DNA of 64,000 nt from an uncultured Candidatus Melainabacteria bacterium (GTDB taxonomy: Bacteria; Cyanobacteriota; Vampirovibrionia; Gastranaerophilales; Gastranaerophilaceae): positions 1-64,000 of the forward strand of contig CAKVLN010000003.1 of assembly GCA_934757275.1 (NCBI GenBank). The letters are read 5' to 3'. The notes beneath the pieces were generated by a model. That model was not told the DNA's origin, made no database searches, and saw only the letters and a program-made list of their open reading frames with translations. Each line of letters starts with the position of its first letter. Within the stretch, counting starts at the first letter, position 1. Both the position numbers and the translations under genes were made by a program. Below are positions 25,290 through 34,821 of the stretch, piece by piece.

Positions 25290-25695
25290 AAACTTCTTGA
25301 TACACAAAATAAATTAAAACACATAACGAAGTTTTCTTATATACTTATGATATATTAAAAGTATATAATTCTCAATACATTTGTAAAGAAATGTTACATA
25401 ATATAGGTGATTTTTGAGATATTTTTACAAAACTTTACATAGGAAGAGGCGAAAGGTGTTGAAGTGGAATAGGATAAAAAGTGAATAGGTGAATGAGTGA
25501 ATAAGTTCGTTTTAGTTATTGTTAATTTTGAACTTTGTTGAATATTGAAGAGTGATGTTGGGCTGAAAGCCCAACTTACTATAATCGCCCTAGTTACATT
25601 TTTTCGCCATAACGTCCAACTGATAGGCTTAATTTTCAGTCATTACGAGGGACGAAAGTAACGAAGGAAGCTACTTTTAAGGTAAGTCTGATAAC
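25290..25695. repeat. Gene-free region with repeat fragments
   Basis: After AT-rich sequence that probably holds the leftward sigma promoter, there is an octamer-type array of GAATAGGT/GAATGAGT/GAATAAGT units (about 25,470-25,505). A hairpin GTTGGGCTgaaAGCCCAAC (about 25,558-25,575) occurs again at 58,962-58,980. A CAGTCATTACGAGGGACG fragment resembles the repeats at 22,422 and 28,660. No gene seen. Confidence 0.5.
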
Positions 25696-26874
25696 TTATT
25701 GTATTTTTTGCAAATACAATTTTAAATCAGCAATTCTTGTATCAAGCGTCATAATAACGTCTTTCATTTGTGCTTCTAAGCGTTTTGCGCCTTTAAAGCA
25801 AGTATGGAAAAATAAGATTGTCGAAGTTGCTTTCACTAAATCATTTTTCAGACCACGAATTTTTTCATAAATTAAAGGGTCGACAATTTCTTTATTTTCA
25901 CACAAGACTGTAAAAATATCACCAAACCACCATTGCACCTCTTCTACATTGTTTGCTTTTAACCCTTTTAAAGCTTTTTTAAGATATGTTGAAATTGGTG
26001 TATAAGCCTCCAAAATTCGTTCTTTTTTCTTTGGCAAAACATTTTTGAAATAATTCATAGTCTGTTCATAACCAATATTTATAAGATTGCGTCTTGCATC
26101 TTTGTTTAAATTGAAATCGGCAAAGAAAACATCACCAGTGTCAATTCTTATGCAATCGTATCTATCGTTATTACCGAACATTTCTGTTACAAATTCTGTA
26201 GCTACATCAGTCACGCAACTATAAATTGTATTGATGAATGAGATTGGGTTTGCCTCATCTTTGCTATAATCACCTTCCAGTCTAAATTCTAAAATTCGGC
26301 TTTCTGAATTATCAAGATTTTCTGAAAGTTTCCACATAGGAGAAGCTTTTTGTAAATCTCCGTCAACTAAAAAAGAATCTTTGTATTTATAAGGAGCCAT
26401 TAGTCCTGGCATGCTCGATGAAACCTTGATTGCTTGAGCAATTTCAAATTTTGGCGTAACATTTCTTGAAAATTCTTGAGGTGAAAATTTTGTTAGATTA
26501 GTAGTTATTATAACCAGATTTTTTTCTAAATCTTCAAAATTAATATTATGTCCTCTAACCTTTTCAATTTTTTTAGAGAGAAGTTCGTTTAACCAATCTT
26601 GAAAAATTTCACCTTTAGATAGAGCAAAAGCTTTTCCAAAGCCTAAGTGAATATCCTTAAACAGGTCAAAATTAACCTTCATAAAAATATTTTCAAGTTC
26701 ATAAGACTTATATCCGCAGGCAACAAGAGATGCCAACACTGAGCCGACTGACGAGCCACCAATAATATCGTATTCAATTCCTAATTCTTCTAATGCTCTA
26801 ATGGTTCCTATGTAAGCCATTCCTCTAATAGCACCACCACCAAATAAGCATGTATATTTTAACGGATTAGTCAT
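25696..26874 (-). CDS. Patatin-like phospholipase
   Basis: Lipid acyl hydrolase of 392 aa with a Ser-Asp dyad. The oxyanion loop is GGGAIRGMAY (12-20). The nucleophile elbow GGSSVGS contains GxSxG with Ser42, and the catalytic Asp is in LVDGDLQKAS (about 170). The C-terminal ~170 residues are helical and not part of the patatin core. The start overlaps the end of the upstream membrane-protein gene by eight bases, so the two are coupled and may act on the same envelope lipid or glycolipid. No signal peptide is visible. Confidence 0.88.
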   Translation of the reverse strand: MTNPLKYTCLFGGGAIRGMAYIGTIRALEELGIEYDIIGGSSVGSVLASLVACGYKSYELENIFMKVNFDLFKDIHLGFGKAFALSKGEIFQDWLNELLSKKIEKVRGHNINFEDLEKNLVIITTNLTKFSPQEFSRNVTPKFEIAQAIKVSSSMPGLMAPYKYKDSFLVDGDLQKASPMWKLSENLDNSESRILEFRLEGDYSKDEANPISFINTIYSCVTDVATEFVTEMFGNNDRYDCIRIDTGDVFFADFNLNKDARRNLINIGYEQTMNYFKNVLPKKKERILEAYTPISTYLKKALKGLKANNVEEVQWWFGDIFTVLCENKEIVDPLIYEKIRGLKNDLVKATSTILFFHTCFKGAKRLEAQMKDVIMTLDTRIADLKLYLQKIQ

Positions 26875-28438
26875 TATCTCCTGCCTTCAATTTTGTTAAT
26901 TTTTTTCCAAAAGTTACACTATCAAACATTGTTCTTTTATAATAATCAATATTATGTTCTGGTTCAAGATATGAAGATTTTTCTTTGCCTTTTTTTACAA
27001 AAATAGCGCAAACATTTCCCTCGAATATCTTCACCCAATTATCGTCGTGCAATAATACCCCATAAACCTCAATATCTTTACGTGGCATTAAAATATCAGT
27101 TGGATAATTATTTACAATATCCCTCCAATTATATTCGCCCAACTCATAATCTCTAAGCGTTAAAAACTCTCGATTGTTATACACCTCTTCATATCTGCCG
27201 TCCATATAAATCAAGTTATTTGGATAAAGTTTATAAGAAAAATAGCTTCCGTAGCCAAACGGTACTACAACATTACCTTTTAAATTATTAATTCTTAAAA
27301 ACTCTGTTTCGTAGATTGGATATTTTTTTGCATCACATCTAGGATAAGCTGGTGAAGAAAGCGGAATTACAAATAAAGCAAGTGCAATTACTGCTGGATA
27401 TAGTGATTTTTCGATTTTTCTATACAAGTTAAACAAATTGAGGTGAGCAAATTTCAACTTCAATCTGTTTTTAACTTTTTCTAAAACGAGCATTATGTCG
27501 TTGTAACACAAAGCGCAAACTGCAATCAAAGAAATCGAAAGCAATTTAACGTGCGCAAGACCTGAATACAAAGTTACTGCTAAGACAATTGTTTTAGTGA
27601 TATCGATTTTTGCAATATCAAATTTCTTTTTGCTCAAAAAGCTTGAAAGAAAACCAAATATGCTGAATAAGCTTACTGGTAAATACGCAACAACGTGTCT
27701 TCTTGCTAAAAAATGCCACCATTCAACAATATATTTTCTATTCATTGTTGTTGCAGAAAATAAAAAGTTTAAATACTTAATTCCGTAAGGATTGATTATA
27801 AGTAGTGGAGTTGAAATAGCAAGCAGTGCAAAATATTTTTTCCACGGTCTGTGTGATAAAAATTCACCAACCATATACATAAATATTATGCCTAAACCAG
27901 AAACAACTCCGCCATGCAAATTGTTCCAAATAATAGTTATAATCGGTATTGACCAAATAAGTTTGGTCGAATAATTCTTTCTTAAAGTTTCCATCAGATA
28001 TAGAAACAAGCTGAAAAACAAAAAGCTGAATAAATGGCAACGGATACCCGCAGCGTTTATGTTATAAAACAAAACCATAAAGGTTGACATAAATAACAAA
28101 GACGTTGGAAGGGCGTGTGTTTGAACTCTTTGTGTTTTTATTATAAAAAAAGCTGTTCCAAACATTAATATAGTTTGCAAAAGAATTGTTCCAAAAGCTC
28201 CAAAATATTTTAAAATTAAATAAAATACCACGCCAGAACCCCATTCATGGTCGTACCAAGGGTGAGTCGGAGTATAAGACAAAAAATCTTTGAAAGGCAA
28301 AATTCCTTGTTCGACAAAGCGTTCACCGACGATTATACGAGCGAAAAAGTCAAAGTCGTAGTTTGTGGTGAGGCAGGAAAGCGTTAGGCAGATTAGAAAA
28401 ATGGTTGTGAATAATAATATTTGTTTTTTTTGTTTCAT
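26867..28438 (-). CDS. Polytopic membrane protein, GT-C-like architecture
   Basis: 523 aa with roughly ten to twelve hydrophobic helices in the first 370 residues and a soluble C-terminal domain (about 375-523). An acidic loop after the first helix (NYDFDFFARIIVGERF) and another (YDHEWGSGVVFY) resemble the catalytic loops of GT-C glycosyltransferases and oligosaccharyltransferase-like proteins. This suggests lipid-linked sugar transfer at the inner membrane, but the family cannot be fixed by eye. It is coupled to a patatin phospholipase. Confidence 0.6.
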   Translation of the reverse strand: MKQKKQILLFTTIFLICLTLSCLTTNYDFDFFARIIVGERFVEQGILPFKDFLSYTPTHPWYDHEWGSGVVFYLILKYFGAFGTILLQTILMFGTAFFIIKTQRVQTHALPTSLLFMSTFMVLFYNINAAGIRCHLFSFLFFSLFLYLMETLRKNYSTKLIWSIPIITIIWNNLHGGVVSGLGIIFMYMVGEFLSHRPWKKYFALLAISTPLLIINPYGIKYLNFLFSATTMNRKYIVEWWHFLARRHVVAYLPVSLFSIFGFLSSFLSKKKFDIAKIDITKTIVLAVTLYSGLAHVKLLSISLIAVCALCYNDIMLVLEKVKNRLKLKFAHLNLFNLYRKIEKSLYPAVIALALFVIPLSSPAYPRCDAKKYPIYETEFLRINNLKGNVVVPFGYGSYFSYKLYPNNLIYMDGRYEEVYNNREFLTLRDYELGEYNWRDIVNNYPTDILMPRKDIEVYGVLLHDDNWVKIFEGNVCAIFVKKGKEKSSYLEPEHNIDYYKRTMFDSVTFGKKLTKLKAGDND

Positions 28439-28440
28439 TT

Positions 28441-28690
28441 TACCCCTCCCATTCCCTCTCTGTCACTATCGTGACATCTCTCCCACTAAATGGATGTTGT
28501 GGGCGAGAATTAAGTTTTAATTCTATCTATACCTCCCCCGTGGAGAGGGAATACGCTTGCGATGCTCGATTAAAGCTGATTTTGTGGATTGCTTCATCGC
28601 GAATTTTAAATGTTGCTCTTCGCAATGACTTGGCGTCAGACCTTCAAGTGTACTGTCATTGCGAGGGCGTTTAGCCCGTGGCAATCCATA
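28441..28690. repeat. Intergenic repeat block
   Basis: Gene-free sequence with pieces found elsewhere in the window: CCCTCTC and GGAGAGGGAA halves (about 28,450 and 28,540) and GTCATTGCGAGGGCG followed by CGTGGCAATCC (about 28,656-28,688), the same inverted-repeat type as at 22,422 and 54,246. It looks like a degraded dispersed palindromic element. Confidence 0.5.
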
Positions 28691-28805
28691 ATAACCTTAT
28701 TTTACCATACATTATTAATAGAAAACTCACTTTTGCAATATTTCTTAATATTGTAACGATTTGTAAAAAACAGAAAATGCATCTCTATATCAAGCGTGGC
28801 GGGCA

Positions 28806-28864
<59 letters not shown>

Positions 28865-28940
28865 ACGCAATTTTCTATAAAACAAATACTTTATATATAC
28901 ATAAGCAACACGAGAATTAGAAAACAAAAAGGAGCTAAAC

Positions 28941-29234
28941 ATGACAAGACCAGTAGAAAAAAAATTTTTTGTAAAACCAAACACACAAATTAAAGATGTG
29001 TACACAAAATTAAATTCGGTACAAAAACAAATGGTTAATCTTTATGATTTTGATAAAGACGGAGTTCTAAACAAGATCGAATCTCAAATTTTTAATAAAA
29101 CTATTTTTTCAGAAAACAAAGAGTCTATTGATTGTTACAATACAAATCAAAATGGTAAAAAATGCAAAGTTGCCGTTCCAAAAAATGACAAAAACTCAAA
29201 CTCAATCCTATGCTTTATAAATGGAATGATTTAG
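28941..29234 (+). CDS. Small EF-hand protein
   Basis: 97-aa hydrophilic protein with one good EF-hand or dockerin-like calcium loop, DFDKDGVLNKIE (36-47), which has Asp at loop positions 1, 3 and 5, Gly at 6 and Glu at 12. There is no signal peptide. The C-terminal half has three Cys (DCYN, KKCKV, ILCF). AAGGAG lies six bases before the ATG. The gene has its own terminator and a microsatellite just upstream of the promoter region, so expression may vary between cells. Role unknown; calcium sensing or cell-surface attachment are possible. Confidence 0.65.
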   Translation: MTRPVEKKFFVKPNTQIKDVYTKLNSVQKQMVNLYDFDKDGVLNKIESQIFNKTIFSENKESIDCYNTNQNGKKCKVAVPKNDKNSNSILCFINGMI

Positions 29235-29255
29235 TTATTATAAAATTATTTGCTT

Positions 29256-29291
29256 AAAATCGGTTGTGCAAATATGCACAACCGATTTTTT
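29256..29291 (+). terminator. Terminator after the EF-hand gene
   Basis: AAAATCGGTTGTGCA and TGCACAACCGATTTTTT enclose AATA; this is a strong rho-independent terminator. Confidence 0.9.
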
Positions 29292-29354
29292 ATTTATATT
29301 TCTATAAAAACTCTGTTTATGCTAAAATAATTAACGAGTTTAGGAGATTAATAT

Positions 29355-30596
29355 ATGGGATTAACGTTAGTAGAAAAGATTATTTCAGAACACGCAGGAA
29401 AACAAGTGCATGCTGGTGAACTTGTTATATCAAAGGTTGATGTTTCGGCGGTACAAGATGGCACAGGACCATTGACCGTACAAGAATTTAAAAAGCTTGG
29501 CAAAGATAGACTAAATAATCCCGAAAGAACTATATTATTTATAGACCATGCTTCACCAAGTCCTAGAAAAGAGCTTTCTAATACGCACATGGTCCTTAGA
29601 GAGTTTCACAAAGAATACGGTGCAGTACTTTCAGACGTAGGTGCAGGGGTTTGCCACCAAAGATTAATTGAAACTTTCGTTAACCCTGGAGAAGTATTAG
29701 TTGGTGCAGATTCTCACACCTGTACTTCTGGTGCGTTGGGTGCATTTGCTACTGGCATGGGGTCTACCGATATTGCGGTTGCAATGGCTCTAGGTAAAAC
29801 ATGGTTAAAAGTTCCAGCAACCTTTAAAATAGTTGTAAATGGTAAATTCAAAGAAGGTATCTGCTCAAAAGATTTAATGTTATATCTAATTGGCATGATA
29901 GGAGCTGATGGAGCAACTTATAAAGCCTTAGAATTTACTGGCGAAACAATTGATAATATGACAATGTCGGAAAGATTTACACTAGCAAATATGGCAGTAG
30001 AAGCTGGTGCTAAATGCGGTTTATTTATTGCTGACGATAAAACAAAAGCGTTCCTAAAAGAACGTGGAAGAGAGGACAAGTTTAGACAAATTCTTCCAGA
30101 CGAAGATGCAGTTTATGAACGCATTATTGAAATAAATGCAGAAGATGTTCCGTACACCGTTTCTTGCCCTCATACAGTTGATAACACAAAAAGAGTTGAA
30201 GAACTTAAAGACGTTAAGGTAAATCAGGTTTACGTGGGAACTTGCACCAACGGAAGAATTGAAGATTTGAGAATTGTTGCAAATATTCTAAAAGGTAAAA
30301 CCGTTCACCCAGATGTTAGAATGTTGATTTCACCAGCCTCTAAAGATGTATTTAAGCAAGCACTTAAAGAAGGTTTAATTGACATTTTCGTTGATGCAAA
30401 TGTTGCAATTCTTGCTCCAGGCTGTGGACCTTGTGTTGGAGTCCACGCTGGAATCTTAGGCGACGGTGAAGTTTGTCTGGCTACACAAAACAGAAACTTT
30501 CAAGGTAGAATGGGCAATACGAAAGGCTTTATTTACTTAGCATCACCTTATGTTGCAGCATATACGGCTTTAAGAGGATATATTTCAGCAGAATAA
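29355..30596 (+). CDS. leuC: 3-isopropylmalate dehydratase large subunit family (LeuC/HacA)
   Basis: Aconitase-superfamily large subunit, 413 aa, the short bacterial/archaeal LeuC2 or homoaconitase form. It holds a [4Fe-4S] cluster with ligands in VGTCTNGRIEDLR (about 295) and APGCGPCVGVHAG (about 355). GADSHTCTSGALGAFATGMGS (read as GADSHTCTSGALGAF, about 118) is the usual substrate region. It would isomerise 2-isopropylmalate to 3-isopropylmalate in leucine synthesis. No leuD small-subunit gene is adjacent, so the partner is elsewhere, and a homoaconitase role is possible. Confidence 0.87.
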   Translation: MGLTLVEKIISEHAGKQVHAGELVISKVDVSAVQDGTGPLTVQEFKKLGKDRLNNPERTILFIDHASPSPRKELSNTHMVLREFHKEYGAVLSDVGAGVCHQRLIETFVNPGEVLVGADSHTCTSGALGAFATGMGSTDIAVAMALGKTWLKVPATFKIVVNGKFKEGICSKDLMLYLIGMIGADGATYKALEFTGETIDNMTMSERFTLANMAVEAGAKCGLFIADDKTKAFLKERGREDKFRQILPDEDAVYERIIEINAEDVPYTVSCPHTVDNTKRVEELKDVKVNQVYVGTCTNGRIEDLRIVANILKGKTVHPDVRMLISPASKDVFKQALKEGLIDIFVDANVAILAPGCGPCVGVHAGILGDGEVCLATQNRNFQGRMGNTKGFIYLASPYVAAYTALRGYISAE

Positions 30597-30649
30597 AGTA
30601 TTTTTTCCCCGTCCCTTGAGGGAGGGGGTTAGGGGGTGGGGTTAAAACT

Positions 30650-31135
30650 ATGAACTTACTACTTTTAAAACAATTATCAATATTAAGCGCCTTTGCTGGC
30701 GTAATCTTGGGACTCATAACAATCGTACCTTATGTAAGCTTTTTGAGTTTCATGGTCTTGATACTTTGCCTATCAGCCTTTGTACTTGCATACCTAAAAC
30801 AAAACGAACTAATCGGAATTATAAGCGTACGAGAGGGTTGTATCTTCGGCGCCGTAATTGGTTTTGTATCGTTTATTGCCTTTTCAGTAGTTTATGCACC
30901 TATTAGCATGCTATTAGGCTGGTTGATTCCATCATATACGCAAGGCTTTTTAAGATTTTTTATGGGTAATTTTGGTTCATTTATTGTAATGATATTACTT
31001 ATGATACTTATGGCTGGAATTAGCGCACTATTTAACGGTTTTGCAGGACTAGTAACGGCTTATGTTTACGAACTCATTACAGGTGTAAAAAAAGAAAACA
31101 ATCAAAACACAAGTGTTGATTTTGAAATAAAATAA
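30650..31135 (+). CDS. Small multi-pass membrane protein
   Basis: 161 aa with four to five hydrophobic helices (about 9-30, 32-50, 67-95, 110-138) and a short hydrophilic tail. It resembles the loosely defined four-helix DUF4199-type proteins, but I cannot assign it with confidence. It lies between leuC and mtnA on the same strand. The short gap before it holds a G-rich repeat fragment (GAGGGAGGGGGTTAGGGGGTGGGG in two parts, about 30,611-30,641). Confidence 0.55.
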   Translation: MNLLLLKQLSILSAFAGVILGLITIVPYVSFLSFMVLILCLSAFVLAYLKQNELIGIISVREGCIFGAVIGFVSFIAFSVVYAPISMLLGWLIPSYTQGFLRFFMGNFGSFIVMILLMILMAGISALFNGFAGLVTAYVYELITGVKKENNQNTSVDFEIK

Positions 31136-31204
31136 GTTATTGGTGCAAATAATTGCACCCTACATTTTTAGAAAACAAATATAATAATAAATTAGGAGAA
31201 AATA

Positions 31205-32260
31205 ATGGAATTTCAATCAAAAATAAAAACTATTGAATGGGTGGACACATATTCAAAAATGGTTGACCAAACAGTTGTACCTTACGAATACAAATTTGTT
31301 AACATTACAACTGGCGAAGATATGTTTCACGCAATTCGCAACATGATAGTTCGTGGCGCACCAGCTATTGGTATAGCAGGCGCACACGGTGTAATTTTGT
31401 TTGCTCAAGAAGGCGCAAAAGAAATTTCATCAAGAGAAGAATTTGTAAATTGGCTACTTGAAAAAGCTGAATACATGAAAACATCTCGTCCAACTGCAGT
31501 AAATCTTATGTGGGCAGTTGAAAAACAAGAGGAGGTAATTAAAAATTCTAAGTCAGATATTCAAGGCATTATTGAAGAATTAAAAGTAAACGCAATCAAG
31601 CTTGAAAACGAGGATATCGAAATTAACAAAAAAATTGGTGATTACGGAGCTGAAGTAGTTCCCAAAGGTGCAACTATCCTTACTCACTGCAACGCAGGAG
31701 CTTTAGCAACAGTTGGATACGGTACAGCTCTTGGAGTTGTTCGTTCAGCTTACGCAAAAGATAATACAATTCAAGTTTTTGCTGATGAAACTCGTCCTCG
31801 CCAACAAGGAGCAAGAATTACAACATTTGAACTTGCTATGGACGGAATCCCTGTTACTTTGATTACAGATGGAATGTGTTCGTATTTTATGAGCAAAGGC
31901 ATGATTGATATGGTAGTAGTTGGTGCGGATAGAATTGCCGCAAACGGTGATACTGCAAACAAAATCGGTACATATACAGTTGCTATCGCTGCTAAATACC
32001 ATAATGTTCCATTCTACATTGCAGCACCACTTTCTACAATTGACACCTCAATCAAATCTGGTGCAGAAATTCCAATTGAAGAACGTTCGCACGAAGAAGT
32101 TACGCATATCAACGGCAAACGTATTTGCGCAGAAGGAATAAATGTAATCAACCCAGGGTTTGACGTAACTCCGCACGAATTGATTGCTGGTATTATTACT
32201 GAAAAAGGTATTTTAAGACCAGATTACAATAAATCTATTGCAGAAGCGTTTTTAAAATAA
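31205..32260 (+). CDS. mtnA: Methylthioribose-1-phosphate isomerase
   Basis: 351-aa isomerase of the eIF2B-like family that converts 5-methylthioribose-1-phosphate to the ribulose form in methionine salvage. Signature parts are VRGAPAIGIAGAHGV (about 48), the catalytic Cys in THCNAGALATVGYGTALG (about 160) and the catalytic Asp in VVGADRIAANGDTANKIGT (about 240). Length is normal. TTAGGAG precedes the ATG. No other methionine-salvage gene is nearby. The related ribose-1,5-bisphosphate isomerase is less likely given full-length MtnA motifs. Confidence 0.9.
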   Translation: MEFQSKIKTIEWVDTYSKMVDQTVVPYEYKFVNITTGEDMFHAIRNMIVRGAPAIGIAGAHGVILFAQEGAKEISSREEFVNWLLEKAEYMKTSRPTAVNLMWAVEKQEEVIKNSKSDIQGIIEELKVNAIKLENEDIEINKKIGDYGAEVVPKGATILTHCNAGALATVGYGTALGVVRSAYAKDNTIQVFADETRPRQQGARITTFELAMDGIPVTLITDGMCSYFMSKGMIDMVVVGADRIAANGDTANKIGTYTVAIAAKYHNVPFYIAAPLSTIDTSIKSGAEIPIEERSHEEVTHINGKRICAEGINVINPGFDVTPHELIAGIITEKGILRPDYNKSIAEAFLK

Positions 32261-32273
32261 CAATTAATTAACA

Positions 32274-33503
32274 TTATTCATACCTCAAAGCATCAATTGG
32301 ATTCAACAATGATGCTTTGTAGGCTGGATAATATCCGAAGCCAACTCCGACTATACCAGAGAAACCAAGTGCCAAAATAATTGAAAATAAAGAAATAGAA
32401 ATTGTCATTGATGGCGCAAACACAGTAATCAGATATGAGCCTAAAACCCCAATTACCACGCCAATTAGACCGCCAATCATAGAAAGCAAGAAGGACTCTA
32501 TCAAAAATTGCCATCTTATATCACTAACTCTTGCTCCGATTGCCATTCTTATCCCAATTTCTTTAGTTCTTTCTGTTACTGAAACTAGCATAATATTCAT
32601 AATGCCAATACCACCGACCAGCAAGGAAACAGAGGCAATTGACGCAAGCAAAATTGCAAAAGTCTGCACTGTTGATTTCATTTTTTCTTGAAACTCTGCA
32701 GAATTTCTAATCTCAAAATCTTTTTCTTGATTTTTACCTATATTATGACGATTAGTCAAGATTTCATTAATATCTTCCATTGTTGCATCAAGCATATCTG
32801 CATCTTGCCCCTTAACAACAATTTGTCCAACTGTCCCTGGAAAATCCGTACCAAAAACCTTCTTCTGTGCAGTTGTTATAGGAATAAAAATCAAGTCGTC
32901 TTGGTCAAAAGGTCCTGATTGCCCTTTTTCTTCCAACAAGCCGATAACTTTAAAGGGTATATTGCCAACTCTTATAACTTTACCAACAGGGTCAACATCG
33001 CCAAAAAGTTCAGTAGCAACAGTTGCGCCCATCAAAGCAACTTTAGCACTATTTTGCAAGTCCTCTTGCACAAAACCACGTCCAGAACCTACTTCATAAT
33101 TTTTTATATACAGATACGCTGGCTGAATACCATAAACTGTTGTTGACCAGTTTTGGTTGCCATAAGTCAATTGTTTGCTTTCAGATGACAATGTTGAGAT
33201 TGCAAGAACGTTTCTGGCATTCTTTTCAATAGCCAAAGCATCTTTTGAGGTTAAAGTTGGTTTTGTTCCAATTCCCATGTGAACACCGCCAGATTTTGCA
33301 GAGGCAGACCTGATTGTTAACAAATTCGTTCCCATAGATTCCATATTTTGAGTAACTTTTTTACTTGCGCCAGAACCAACTGCAAGCATAATGATTACGG
33401 CACTAACACCGATAATTACACCCAAACTAGTAAGTGCAGAGCGCAACATATTTACTCTAAGTGAATTTATAGCCATTCTTAATGTCGATTTGAAATCTAG
33501 CAT
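32274..33503 (-). CDS. MacB-like ABC transporter permease
   Basis: 409-aa permease of the MacB/FtsX class. It has an N-terminal helix with LRSALTSLGVIIGVSAVIIMLAVGSG (read as LRSALTSLGVIIGVSAVI), a MacB periplasmic core (about 50-245), and three C-terminal helices with SVTERTKEIGIRMAIGA (about 305-321) and the final NPIDALRYE. Such proteins are mechanotransmitters that drive periplasmic lipoprotein or substrate export. No ATPase follows or precedes it here, so the partner is encoded elsewhere. Confidence 0.88.
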   Translation of the reverse strand: MLDFKSTLRMAINSLRVNMLRSALTSLGVIIGVSAVIIMLAVGSGASKKVTQNMESMGTNLLTIRSASAKSGGVHMGIGTKPTLTSKDALAIEKNARNVLAISTLSSESKQLTYGNQNWSTTVYGIQPAYLYIKNYEVGSGRGFVQEDLQNSAKVALMGATVATELFGDVDPVGKVIRVGNIPFKVIGLLEEKGQSGPFDQDDLIFIPITTAQKKVFGTDFPGTVGQIVVKGQDADMLDATMEDINEILTNRHNIGKNQEKDFEIRNSAEFQEKMKSTVQTFAILLASIASVSLLVGGIGIMNIMLVSVTERTKEIGIRMAIGARVSDIRWQFLIESFLLSMIGGLIGVVIGVLGSYLITVFAPSMTISISLFSIILALGFSGIVGVGFGYYPAYKASLLNPIDALRYE

Positions 33504-33514
33504 TATTCTCTTTC

Positions 33515-33602
33515 TTATATAAAACCTCGCCCTAGTACATTCTTGTATGAAGAGGGAAGTTGTTCACTCTCCTTATAAGAGCGGGTTAGAGCGAGGTGAT
33601 AA
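33515..33602. repeat. Intergenic inverted repeat
   Basis: ACCTCGCCCTAG near 33,523 pairs with CTAACCCGCTC/GAGCGAGGTGA near 33,585-33,600, with an inner GAGGGAAGT/ACTCTCC part. It resembles the other dispersed G-rich/C-rich repeats of the window and may form a hairpin between two leftward genes. Confidence 0.5.
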
Positions 33603-33620
33603 ACTTAATAAACTTTGCAA

Positions 33621-34697
33621 TTATTTTTTTTCTACAAACAACGAATCACAAATATTTGTTTGTGGAACATAATCATATTCGCCATCAATAGAAATTTTAT
33701 TGATAATCTTTGAACGTTTTTTACGGTAAAGCATATCAATAAACGCCTCTAGACGAGTGATAAAACCAGCTTCGCCTGTATGTTCATCAATTGTTAGAGA
33801 AAGAATTGGTTTACCTGCCTCTTTTGCTTTTCTTGTAATTCTTTCAATCATCAAAGAATCTGGACCGCAGCCAAACGCATTAAGAGTAACAATACCGTCA
33901 ATCTTATTGTCCTTCAAATAATGTCCTGCAGTACCAGTCATTTCATATTCATTCGCCCAATAGCGTTTTTGACCTAAAGAGGCAATACCTTCTTCCATTT
34001 GTTCATCAGTTAATTGAAGAGAAGTAAACACTTTTACGTCCATTTTTTCAAGCTTTTCAAAAATCTTCATACATGCTCTTTCGTCATAAATGTTGTAGCC
34101 GTGTGAAACCAATGCAACATTAATTGGAGCAGAGTTTGAAGGGTTTTCAATAAATACTTTACCTTGAAGAGCATAGTTCATAGCCTTTTTATAACTCATG
34201 CCAGAACGCATCATTACTAAAAAGTTGTTATAAACTTTCCAGCCTTGCTTTGACGCATTTTTAATATCGTCAAAATTCGTTATACCAAAAGGTTTAACAG
34301 CTTCTTCTAAGAAGGTATACAAACCTTGATTTTTTGCAGATTTGTCCAAAGTAGGTTCAATAATGTTAATATCACCTTTGATTACGTTTCTTACCAAATC
34401 TGGTAAGCCTCTAATCTTTGAACAGTTGTAAATTTTAGGTGCAATTGACTGCAAGGAAGGCACAAATATATTTTTTACACCTTTAGACAACAAGTTCAAA
34501 ATATGACCTAAATAAATTTTTATAGGTAAACAAGTTTCTGTAACAACCAAAGCTGAACCATCAGACATAGTCTGTTTTGTAGTTGGGTCTGACAATACAA
34601 TTTTAATTCCTAAACTCGTAAAAAAACCGTACCAAAACGGATAATTGTTGTAAAATGACATTCCTCTTGGAATACCGATAACCATTTCTTTTTCCAT
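33621..34697 (-). CDS. DUF2229-type protein related to 2-hydroxyacyl-CoA dehydratase activases
   Basis: 358 aa, starting VIGIPRGMSFYNNYPFWYGFF, the start of the DUF2229 domain found at the C-terminal end of large CoA-dehydratase activase-like proteins. Conserved Cys are in TETCLPIKI (about 55), YNCSKIRGLPD (about 90) and FGCGPDSL (about 252), consistent with an iron-sulfur cluster. Here the domain stands alone, without the ATPase part. Its exact reaction is not established, and neighbouring genes give no clue. Confidence 0.7.
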   Translation of the reverse strand: MEKEMVIGIPRGMSFYNNYPFWYGFFTSLGIKIVLSDPTTKQTMSDGSALVVTETCLPIKIYLGHILNLLSKGVKNIFVPSLQSIAPKIYNCSKIRGLPDLVRNVIKGDINIIEPTLDKSAKNQGLYTFLEEAVKPFGITNFDDIKNASKQGWKVYNNFLVMMRSGMSYKKAMNYALQGKVFIENPSNSAPINVALVSHGYNIYDERACMKIFEKLEKMDVKVFTSLQLTDEQMEEGIASLGQKRYWANEYEMTGTAGHYLKDNKIDGIVTLNAFGCGPDSLMIERITRKAKEAGKPILSLTIDEHTGEAGFITRLEAFIDMLYRKKRSKIINKISIDGEYDYVPQTNICDSLFVEKK

Positions 34698-34821
34698 GAA
34701 AAAACCTTTACTCTTTATATGTACAGGTTTATTCTACCCCAAATGCTCTTTCATGTCACGAAATGTGTTCAAATGTTAAGTTTTTAAAGAGGTTAAGTCG
34801 CTAAATTTTGCGCTAATAATT